Translations under genes and position numbers: made by a program
Shown: positions 16,197 to 21,913 of the stretch, one piece after another
Position numbering within the stretch: the first letter of the stretch is position 1
Layout of the letters: each line of letters starts with the position of its first letter
Assembly: GCA_002394185.1 (NCBI GenBank)
Contig: DGTB01000047.1
Coordinates: 1 to 24,580, forward strand
Reading direction: 5' to 3'
Source of the DNA: Bacteroidales bacterium UBA4347
GTDB lineage: Bacteria > Bacteroidota > Bacteroidia > Bacteroidales > P3
DNA length: 24,580 nt
Notes under the pieces: generated by a model
What the model was told of the DNA's origin: nothing
The model's database searches: none
The model's input: the letters and a program-made list of their open reading frames with translations, nothing else

Positions 16197-16499
16197 TTAC
16201 TTGCCGGCGGCGGTGATGGTGATGCCGTTGTCTGCCAGGGCGCTGTCGTCGGCGTTGGCCACCTGGACCTTGATGCCGTAGAGTTCCTTCACCTTGTCCT
16301 CGAAGTTGCCCACCTGCATGTTGCCACGCACGGTCAGCTCGCCGCCCTTGGCGTCTTTGGCGCGGATGGAAGCGAGGGTTGCATCGTCGTCGGCGAACTT
16401 CATGCCGTTGTAGACACGGAGGGTCGAGCCGAAGGCTTTCTTGAATTGGTCGCGAAGGGTCTTCACCTTCATGTTGCCAGTCATTTTAATGTCTGCCAT
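16197..16499 (-). CDS. Small two-module protein (paralogue of the 121-residue protein)
   Basis: 100 residues made of two similar halves. The first reads GNMKVKTLRDQFKKAFG..LRVYNG.KFADDDATL; the second reads GNMQVGNFEDKVKELYGIKVQV.....LADNGITI. Each has a Met-Val strand, a short amphipathic helix, a second strand and an acidic Asp loop, so the protein is probably a small alpha/beta pseudo-dimer. It is paralogous to the 121-residue protein encoded at 17940-18305. I have seen similar small proteins in other bacteria but cannot name a function. A hairpin lies after its stop, and a 14-bp palindrome lies just before its ATG, so it may be expressed differently from its neighbours. Confidence 0.75.
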   Translation of the reverse strand: MADIKMTGNMKVKTLRDQFKKAFGSTLRVYNGMKFADDDATLASIRAKDAKGGELTVRGNMQVGNFEDKVKELYGIKVQVANADDSALADNGITITAAGK

Positions 16500-16501
16500 A
16501 A

Positions 16502-16515
16502 TTAAAACGTTTTAA
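16502..16515. promoter_or_regulatory. Perfect palindrome just upstream of the 100-residue gene
   Basis: TTAAAACGTTTTAA is self-complementary and ends 2 bp before the ATG of the small two-module protein. An operator is possible, but A/T-rich palindromes also occur by chance. Confidence 0.3.
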
Positions 16516-16565
16516 ATTAATAGATATAGCCTGTCAGGTTGGCAACCCGAAAGGCCGTGAATTAA

Positions 16566-17582
16566 CTAAAGGATTTCAAATTCGGTGCGACGGTTCTCCG
16601 GAGCCATCGGGTCGTCGGCGTTCTTGGGCTGGCTACTGCCGAAGCCTGCTGCTTCGAGGCGGCTGGCGTCGATGCCCTCGTGCTCGGTCAAGAAGATGAC
16701 GGCGGCCTGGGCACGGGCTTCGCTCAGTTTCTGATTGTACGCCGCATCGCCCTCGGCGCTGGTGTGGCCGGCAATGCGCAGGCGCAACTCGGGATATCTG
16801 TTCATCAGCTTGGCCAGGTCGTGGAGTACGAACTTGGCATCCTCGCTGAGGTCGGCCTTGTCTTTCTGGAACTCGGCGGCGTTGAAGTGGTCTTCAATCT
16901 CCTCCAACTGTTGGATGTAGACGGTGTCGACAATGGTCTGCACCACGGTGTCGGTGACGACTTGAGGCTCACTCTTGGGGCGACAAAGCAGGGCGAGGAT
17001 GATACCCACCACGGCCAGCACCAGCAGCAGCCACACCCACCAGGGGACGTGCTTCTTCTCCACCTCGCGCACCACTTCTTTTTCCACGATTTTCTCTACT
17101 ATCTCCACCTGCGGTTTCCAGTTGTTGAGGTATTCCAGCTCATAATAGCCAAGCTTGCCGCGACGGCCTTTCTCAAAACTGGCTACGTAGATGTCGTACT
17201 GCTTGGCCCATTCCACGAGGGTTGGGAAATTGCCTTGTCCCCACACCACATTGTAGTTGGTGACTCGGGTGCCGTCGCCCAGCGTATAGTAGTAGGCGCC
17301 GGGCTTGCCGTTCTTTATGTCTTCAACGCCTTTCATCAAGCGCTCGTCGCCCTCTTCCTGCGCGATACGTTCCAGCTGCTCTGCCGTGCAGAATGTATCC
17401 TGCAGCTTCTTGGTGGAGGCGAACTTCTCGCGCGGGAAAGCACGGTTTAGGTCCTCGATTTTCGCCTCGGGGTGGATGAGACAGTAAGCCTGAAAGATGC
17501 CCAGAGCTGTGCGCCCCTGGTTCTCGCTGCGCACCAGCACTTTCGCAGTGCTGGGATAATTGGTTGTCTGTATTTCGCTCAT
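16566..17582 (-). CDS. Membrane-anchored OmpA-domain protein with a cytoplasmic N-terminal domain
   Basis: 338 residues from the ATG at 17582 (a TTG at 17609 is less likely). The N-terminal part (1-155: VLVRSENQGRTALGIFQAYC, NVVWGQGNFPTLVEWAKQYD) has no signal peptide and should be cytoplasmic. A short charged helix (VEKIVEKEVVREVEKKH) leads into one membrane segment at about 180-200 (PWWVWLLLVLAVVGIILALL). The C-terminal domain (about 235-338) is OmpA-like with AGHTSAEGDAAYNQKLSEAR and NRRTEFEIL, a peptidoglycan-binding fold. The protein thus links the cytoplasm to the cell wall, as MotB- or TssL-type proteins do. It stops at TAG. It follows the PH-like gene by 19 bp. Confidence 0.85.
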   Translation of the reverse strand: MSEIQTTNYPSTAKVLVRSENQGRTALGIFQAYCLIHPEAKIEDLNRAFPREKFASTKKLQDTFCTAEQLERIAQEEGDERLMKGVEDIKNGKPGAYYYTLGDGTRVTNYNVVWGQGNFPTLVEWAKQYDIYVASFEKGRRGKLGYYELEYLNNWKPQVEIVEKIVEKEVVREVEKKHVPWWVWLLLVLAVVGIILALLCRPKSEPQVVTDTVVQTIVDTVYIQQLEEIEDHFNAAEFQKDKADLSEDAKFVLHDLAKLMNRYPELRLRIAGHTSAEGDAAYNQKLSEARAQAAVIFLTEHEGIDASRLEAAGFGSSQPKNADDPMAPENRRTEFEIL

Positions 17583-17601
17583 AATACTAAGATTAATTGT
17601 T

Positions 17602-17943
17602 TTAAGCAAATATGATTCCTTTGCCGCGCTTGGTGGCGTTGTACTCCATCAATATCTCCTTGATGCGACGGCAGTCGCTCTTGCTGAGACAGTAGGCGGT
17701 GACGGTGCCGCCGACAGCCTTGATTTCGATGTCGGCACCGATGAGGTGCTGGTCGATGCGGATGCAGCGGATGAAACGGAAAGCCAGCACATCCTCGTCT
17801 ACACCTATCATCGTCAGGTTGCGCTTGCGCACGGTTAGCGTCTCAGCGTCGGTGTCCACGATGAGGTGCCACGGGGTAGCGGCATTTATAATCTTGCCGT
17901 TGGCGGCCAGAGCGGCCTCGGAGGATGTTGCTTCGAATCTCAT
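17602..17943 (-). CDS. Small PH-like domain protein
   Basis: 113 residues from the ATG at 17943, which overlaps the stop of the upstream small-protein gene as ATGA. The sequence is mostly alternating beta strands (WHLIVDTDAETLTVRKRN, VLAFRFIRCIRIDQHLIGAD, IEIKAVGGTVTAYCLS) followed by one C-terminal helix (KSDCRRIKEILMEYN). That strand-then-helix order resembles bacterial PH-like domains, which bind proteins or lipids. There is no membrane segment or signal peptide. Assignment by secondary-structure pattern only. Longer upstream starts exist but would run into the preceding gene. Confidence 0.6.
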   Translation of the reverse strand: MRFEATSSEAALAANGKIINAATPWHLIVDTDAETLTVRKRNLTMIGVDEDVLAFRFIRCIRIDQHLIGADIEIKAVGGTVTAYCLSKSDCRRIKEILMEYNATKRGKGIIFA

Positions 17944-18305
17944 TTGTACTCTCCGCGTGCGGCCTGGCCGATGGTGATATTGTTGGGAACGCAAACTTTG
18001 CCTTCCTTGTCCTTGATCTGTACGGTGACACCGAAGTTCTGGTCGAAGAGTTTCTCGACATCGCCCACTTTCATCGAGCCCTTTATCTTCAGCCCGTCGG
18101 CTTTGGCATTCACCTCCTTGGAGGTATGGCTGTTGAGGGCGGCGAGGGTCATCTCGGGGTCGGCAAGCTTCTGGCCTTTATAGAAAGCCAGCTGCAGATC
18201 GAAGGCCTTGAGGAAATCGGCCGAGAGGGTCTTGAGTTTCTTGTTCGGCGCTACGGTGAATTCGGCCTTGTTGAAGGCATCCTTGATGTTGTTGATGAGT
18301 CCCAT
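17940..18305 (-). CDS. Small two-module protein, first gene of the island operon
   Basis: 121 residues: a short amphipathic leader (MGLINNIKDAFNKAEFTV), then two modules, KKLKTLSADFLKAFDLQLAFYK and GSMKVGDVEKLFDQNFGVTV, each followed by a Gly/Asp-rich turn. Alignment by eye shows it is a paralogue of the 100-residue protein at 16197-16499. It overlaps the PH-like gene by 4 bp. It is the first gene of a run of ten minus-strand genes with no gap above 70 bp. A TAnnTTTG-like element lies 44 nt upstream. No family name or function can be given. Confidence 0.72.
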   Translation of the reverse strand: MGLINNIKDAFNKAEFTVAPNKKLKTLSADFLKAFDLQLAFYKGQKLADPEMTLAALNSHTSKEVNAKADGLKIKGSMKVGDVEKLFDQNFGVTVQIKDKEGKVCVPNNITIGQAARGEYK

Positions 18306-18348
18306 ATTTGTGTTTTGGATTATTTGGAATTGTGTTGTTTTTCTGTGT

Positions 18349-18357
18349 GCAAAATTA
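18349..18357 (-). promoter_or_regulatory. Possible promoter of the ten-gene run
   Basis: The minus strand reads TAATTTTGC, fitting TAnnTTTG, 44 nt upstream of the first ATG (18305). I see no TTG at the expected -33 distance, so support is partial. Confidence 0.45.
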
Positions 18358-18528
18358 ACAATTATTCTCTTTGCTTACTTGTTTCTTTTTTGTTTCTTTT
18401 TCTATACCACTATATATCAAACGCATACCCGCCGCTTGGCGCCGAGGGTGACGGTCTGGACACATAAAATAGAAGCAACCGAAGATATGCAATGTCAGAG
18501 CCCACGCTGTAATGAAGTAGCCATAGAC

Positions 18529-18559
18529 TTGACATGGTGTTGACATGGAGTTGACATGG
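18529..18559. repeat. Three direct repeats of TTGACATGG at 11-bp spacing
   Basis: Copies start at 18529, 18540 and 18551. The 11-bp period is about one helical turn, so a protein could bind all copies on one face of the DNA. They lie about 170 bp upstream of the possible operon promoter. Confidence 0.55.
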
Positions 18560-18592
18560 ACATAATGGCAGATTGGAAAGCTTTTTTAAACA

Positions 18593-18651
18593 ACAACCGT
18601 CGTCCACACCAAGCAAACCGCATGTTGCAGTTTGCCCGTTGTCCCGGTTGT
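18593..18651 (-). terminator. Possible terminator of the kinase gene
   Basis: Outer arms ACAACCG (18593-18599) and CGGTTGT (18645-18651) enclose inner arms GCAAAC (18613-18618) and GTTTGC (18630-18635). On the minus strand it begins about 21 nt after the kinase stop and is followed by TTGTTTAAAAAAG, with no strong T run. Moderate support. Confidence 0.4.
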
Positions 18652-18671
18652 CTCTTTTTGTCGTAAAAAAA

Positions 18672-20417
18672 CTAATACCCCTCGATGTTCAGCTTCGCGA
18701 AATTGCTGTCAGCCAAGTACCTCTCCAGCGCCTCCGCCGGAACAAGCACTTTCGGATTGGGCGCCTCCTGGACAAAGTTGAACGTCGTGGCGGTCACCTT
18801 GGGTGGTTCCGTAGAGCGGAAGCGGATGGTGTCCAGATTGCGCCAACCGTAGAGGTTGGCGGCACCTAGATATTTCAAACCTCTTCCGAACTCTACATAA
18901 CGACAATTGAAGAGCAACTCTATACCCTCGTCTTCTATCTCCTCGATTTGGTCGGGAATCACCAAACGACGGATGCCGCAGCCGTAGAAGCAGTTTCGAT
19001 CAATTTTCCTCAGCGTCGTCGGGAAATGAATGCGCTCCAGGTAGTAGAGCTCCGCCAGTGAGGCTTCGCCCAAATGCGTCATTCCCTCCTCGATCCATAT
19101 CTCCCTCACGCCCCAGTAGGCCCACTCGAAGAGGTGCTCGCAAAGGGTGTCGACGGTGTTGGCAACAATAACGTCCTTCATCGAGACGGTGTTGCCGAAG
19201 CGGCCGTGTTTGTCGGGTTCCTTCTTCAGATGCAGGTGGCGACTCTCCACACGGCAAGCCATGATCTGCTCGCAGTTGTCGAACACATGGTCGCCCAAGT
19301 ATTCCAGCCCCTCCGTGAGCAAGAGGGTGTCGCCGAGTCCCGTGCATCCGAGGAAGGCTTCATCGCCGATGCGGCGCAGGTACGCGGGGAAGTGTACCTT
19401 GGTGAGACCGCTCTGTTGGAAGAACGCCCGCTCGTCAATCTCGCGCAGGGGATAGGAGAAGAGCCCATGCCGCACCCTCTCGGGCAGCACCAGGTCGCCG
19501 CTCAGCGTGTCCACTCCCACCACATGGGCTTCGGAGTCCACAATCCTCATCTTCAGCACTTGCCCCTCCGCCATCCGATAGGAAAACTCGCCGCAATTGT
19601 AATGCAACAACGTGTGAAGCAGGAATACCGTCAACGCCGCCAACAGCACGCTTCCTGCGTACGGTAGCCAGCGTACCAGACGCAAGGCCGACAACACAGC
19701 CTCTGCCGACCCATATCGCGCCTCGCGACGATGGCGGCAGCAACGGGCACGCACCATACGGTAGCGATGGGGAAAAAGGAGCCCCAACAGGCGGCCGAAG
19801 CTGTAGATGTCCGACCGGCAATCCAGCGGACCACCCTGCAGCTGCTCCGGCGAAGCGTAGCTCAGCGTGTAGGCTGGCTCTTTCAGCACGGCATATTGGT
19901 CGGCATCGGCCAACCCGAAGTCGATGACCTTCACGTTGGTGCCGTTCCTCGTCACCAGCACGTTGCTCGGCTTGAGGTCGCGATGCACCACCTGCCGCGA
20001 ATGCCAATGGCTCATTGCCTCCAGCAGCTGCACCACGGTCCGGCGTCGCATGTGCGACGAAGGATGCGTGGCAAGCCAACGGTCCAGCGGCTGCCCGTCC
20101 ACGTATTCCATCACGATGCACAACCCTAAACTCCGAACCTCCTCCAACGAATAGACTCGTACGATATTCGGATGGTCCATCTGCACCATAATCTCGAACT
20201 CCTTGCGCAGCAACGTGCGGAACACCTCGTCACCCGCATACTCCGTCTTCAGGCCCTTGAGCATGAAATACCGCCCATAACGCACCCCACGTACCAGTCG
20301 GTTATACCCCGACGACGGCACTTCTACCAAATCAGCGAAGGTGTCGGAAGAGAGATAATCCACTGAGCCTTGTGGCATTACGCGTCCCGAACTGTCGTTG
20401 TCATCCTCGTCAAACAT
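18672..20417 (-). CDS. Transmembrane Ser/Thr kinase with a leucine-rich ectodomain
   Basis: 581 residues. The kinase domain (about 35-245) has the ATP-anchoring lysine K54 (YFMLKGLK), the catalytic loop HRDLKPSN (145-152), DFG (166-168) and a TLSYASPEQ activation end. The glycine loop is degenerate (RLVRGVRYGRY instead of GxGxxG). One membrane segment follows at about 250-272 (WLPYAGSVLLAALTVFLLHT). The rest is a beta lead-in and BspA-type LRR_5 repeats, which would lie in the periplasm if the kinase is cytoplasmic. This layout suggests sensing by the LRR part and phosphorylation inside the cell. A well-formed promoter lies just upstream of the ATG. The gene stops at TAG and precedes the ten-gene run, so those proteins are candidate partners or substrates. 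Confidence 0.9.
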   Translation of the reverse strand: MFDEDDNDSSGRVMPQGSVDYLSSDTFADLVEVPSSGYNRLVRGVRYGRYFMLKGLKTEYAGDEVFRTLLRKEFEIMVQMDHPNIVRVYSLEEVRSLGLCIVMEYVDGQPLDRWLATHPSSHMRRRTVVQLLEAMSHWHSRQVVHRDLKPSNVLVTRNGTNVKVIDFGLADADQYAVLKEPAYTLSYASPEQLQGGPLDCRSDIYSFGRLLGLLFPHRYRMVRARCCRHRREARYGSAEAVLSALRLVRWLPYAGSVLLAALTVFLLHTLLHYNCGEFSYRMAEGQVLKMRIVDSEAHVVGVDTLSGDLVLPERVRHGLFSYPLREIDERAFFQQSGLTKVHFPAYLRRIGDEAFLGCTGLGDTLLLTEGLEYLGDHVFDNCEQIMACRVESRHLHLKKEPDKHGRFGNTVSMKDVIVANTVDTLCEHLFEWAYWGVREIWIEEGMTHLGEASLAELYYLERIHFPTTLRKIDRNCFYGCGIRRLVIPDQIEEIEDEGIELLFNCRYVEFGRGLKYLGAANLYGWRNLDTIRFRSTEPPKVTATTFNFVQEAPNPKVLVPAEALERYLADSNFAKLNIEGY

Positions 20418-20421
20418 GACG

Positions 20422-20452
20422 CAAAGATACTAATTAATACACAAACCACCAA
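20422..20452 (-). promoter_or_regulatory. Kinase promoter (TTG, 20 bp, TATCTTTG)
   Basis: On the minus strand TTG (20450-20452) is followed by 20 bp and TATCTTTG (20422-20429), a full match to the Bacteroidetes consensus. The element ends only 4 nt before the ATG (20415-20417), so the mRNA could be leaderless, or the true start may be the internal ATG at codon 14 (20378). Confidence 0.75.
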
Positions 20453-20495
20453 CATTTTTTTTCAAAAGAAACAATTAAGAAACAAAAAAACTTCG

Positions 20496-20503
20496 TACTT
20501 TTG
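20496..20503 (+). promoter_or_regulatory. Probable promoter of the HTH-like regulator gene
   Basis: TACTTTTG followed by CAC fits TAnnTTTG. It would give a leader of about 90 nt before the ATG at 20601, containing a run of nine C (20527-20535) and an A/T-rich repeat (20569-20593). It is divergent from the kinase promoter, 67 bp away. Confidence 0.6.
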
Positions 20504-20568
20504 CACCCGGAAAACGGGGACGCACGCCCCCCCCCGCTCCATTGTCGCAGGCTGGCCCCCTGCGCACC

Positions 20569-20593
20569 AACCTTAAACCTTTTTAAACCTTTA
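20569..20593 (+). repeat. AAACCTT-type repeat before the regulator gene
   Basis: The 25-bp stretch starts AACCTTAAACCTTTTTAAAC and ends 7 bp before the ATG. It is an inverted counterpart of the AAGGTTT run at 21193-21214 beyond the gene's stop. Confidence 0.5.
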
Positions 20594-20600
20594 GACCCAA

Positions 20601-21170
20601 ATGTCCGACACCAACCAAAACATCAACATCCTGCGCACCCTCGTCGAGGAAGCCGCCGACCATCGCGTCAGCACCTCCACCGACTTCGCCTTCCTCTCCG
20701 GATGCATCCAGGGACGCCTGCACCAGACCGTCAGCGTCTCCACCCTCGAGCGCATCTGGGGCTATGTCGAGGGCTACCAGACCATCCGCGAGAGCACCCT
20801 CGACATCCTGGCACGCTTCATCGGCTTCGCCGACTGGCGCACCTTCGTAGCCGACTACTGCTCCGTCCCCTCGGCTCGCAGCAGCCACCGCCTCTCCTCC
20901 CCCACCCTCACGGCCAACGACATAGCTGCCGACGCCCTCATCACCATCGAGTGGAACCCCGGACGCCGCTGCACCCTGCGCCACCTCGGCGAGGGACGCT
21001 GGCGCGTGGAAGAAAGCATCAAATCCAAGCTCGCCCCTGGCGACACCTTCCGCTGCGACCGCTTCACCGTCGGACTCCCCCTCTTCCTCGACCAATACCG
21101 CCACGCCAACGACGAGCCCTCGCTCTTCGTCGTCGGCAACCGCGGCGGGCTCACCGCTATTAACAGTTAA
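20601..21170 (+). CDS. Small Bacteroidetes HTH-like regulator
   Basis: 189 residues. The N-terminal half (about 20-90) contains DFAFLSGCIQGRL, VSVSTLERIWGYVEGYQT and TLDILARFIGFADWRTF. This pattern is common in Bacteroidetes proteins and looks like a helical DNA-binding unit; I infer the function from the pattern. The C-terminal half (WNPGRRCTLRHLGEGRWRVE, SKLAPGDTFRC, GLPLFLDQYR) is a small beta-rich domain that often follows it. The gene is divergent from the kinase gene with both promoters in the 183-bp gap, so it may control the kinase or the island. It is flanked by inverted A/T-rich repeats. Confidence 0.7.
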   Translation: MSDTNQNINILRTLVEEAADHRVSTSTDFAFLSGCIQGRLHQTVSVSTLERIWGYVEGYQTIRESTLDILARFIGFADWRTFVADYCSVPSARSSHRLSSPTLTANDIAADALITIEWNPGRRCTLRHLGEGRWRVEESIKSKLAPGDTFRCDRFTVGLPLFLDQYRHANDEPSLFVVGNRGGLTAINS

Positions 21171-21192
21171 GGTTTATTATTTAAAGTATAAC

Positions 21193-21214
21193 GTTTAAGG
21201 TTTAAGGTTTAAGG
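21193..21214 (-). repeat. AAGGTTT-type tandem repeat after the regulator gene
   Basis: Three copies of a 7-bp unit (GTTTAAG) run in tandem 22 bp after the regulator stop. The reverse complement matches the repeat before the gene (20569-20593), so the two form an inverted pair around the gene. Confidence 0.55.
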
Positions 21215-21266
21215 AGAAGGCGAAAGATATGTCTTGCTGCGTGGCGCTTGCGCTACACACACAGAC

Positions 21267-21749
21267 TCACTTCACCTCCGCCTCCACGGCCTTACGGTTC
21301 CACAGGCGGAGGAACTTCTCCACCCTCTGGCGGCTGTAGCCCTTGCCTTCCTCGAGGCTCTCGCTCTCCTGGATGTGGATGGGCACCCCCTCCTCGTTGA
21401 GCACCACGAACGCCGGATAGCCGAAACGGCCCGGATTGCCGAGGAACTTCATCGCCTCCAGGTTCTTGTTCTTCTTCGAATAGTTAACGTGGATATAGAC
21501 ATAGTTCTCCGCCATCAACGGGGCAATGACGCTGTCCTTCGTGGCGAACTCGGCAAACCGCAGGCACCACGGGCACCAGTTGCCACCCACCTGACACATC
21601 ACGTAGCGGCCCGACTCCCGCGCCTGGTCCACAGCCTCGCGTATCTGCGCCATCGCGTCGACCTCCTCGTCGTACACCTTCACCTGCGCCTGCGCACCAT
21701 ATACCATACCCGCCATCAGGGCGAAAAACAAAAGCAGTTTCTTCATCAT
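21267..21749 (-). CDS. Periplasmic thioredoxin-like protein
   Basis: 160 residues starting MMKK, with a signal peptide (LLLFFALMAGMVYGAQAQ, cleavage near residue 22). The thioredoxin fold carries the redox motif CPWC (C59-C62) in GGNWCPWCLRF, and the cis-proline region FGYPAFVVLNEEG is present. It resembles thioredoxin_7-type proteins that reduce or oxidise disulfides in the envelope. A longer frame up to 21872 adds a non-signal leader and is rejected; ATG at 21746 is also possible. It is convergent with the regulator gene, with about 96 bp between stops. Confidence 0.85.
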   Translation of the reverse strand: MMKKLLLFFALMAGMVYGAQAQVKVYDEEVDAMAQIREAVDQARESGRYVMCQVGGNWCPWCLRFAEFATKDSVIAPLMAENYVYIHVNYSKKNKNLEAMKFLGNPGRFGYPAFVVLNEEGVPIHIQESESLEEGKGYSRQRVEKFLRLWNRKAVEAEVK

Positions 21750-21824
21750 GTTTCTTCTATTTTTTGGCTTCAATAACGCTATATTCGCCAAAATATTGCC
21801 CCATCGGCCAGAAAAATGAGAACA

Positions 21825-21854
21825 AACCGCCGGGGGCTTGGGCCCTCGGCGGTT
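21825..21854 (-). terminator. Probable terminator of glyA
   Basis: AACCGCCGGGGGC (from 21825) pairs with GCCCTCGGCGGTT (ending 21854), with one mismatched pair and a short loop. On the minus strand it is followed by TTTGTTCTCATTTTT. It lies about 60 nt after the glyA stop, after the dispersed hairpin element, and upstream of the thioredoxin-like gene. Confidence 0.7.
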
Positions 21855-21886
21855 ATCGTGGAGCGCCGGCATCCTGCCGGCATTAT
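21854..21886 (+). repeat. Dispersed GC-rich hairpin element, copy 2
   Basis: It begins TATCGTGGAGCGCCGGC and contains GCCGGC arms around an ATCCT loop. It is a near copy of the reverse complement of 8484-8517, with about five mismatches. It lies between the glyA stop and the glyA terminator. Confidence 0.65.
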
Positions 21887-21913
21887 TGTTTTTTGTCGCT
21901 TCCGACCGGGATA

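Larger units (their letters stand above)
18306..18671. other. 366-bp intergenic region between the kinase and the ten-gene run
   Basis: No gene is supported here. It holds an inverted repeat after the kinase stop (18593-18651), three direct repeats of TTGACATGG (18529-18559), and an A/T-rich stretch with a possible promoter element (18349-18357) for the downstream operon. Its size and content suggest that the kinase and the ten-gene run are separate transcripts. Confidence 0.65.

Noticed and set aside
21750..21872. Upstream extension of the thioredoxin-like gene
   Set aside because: It would place 41 residues before an obvious signal peptide and run into the glyA terminator.
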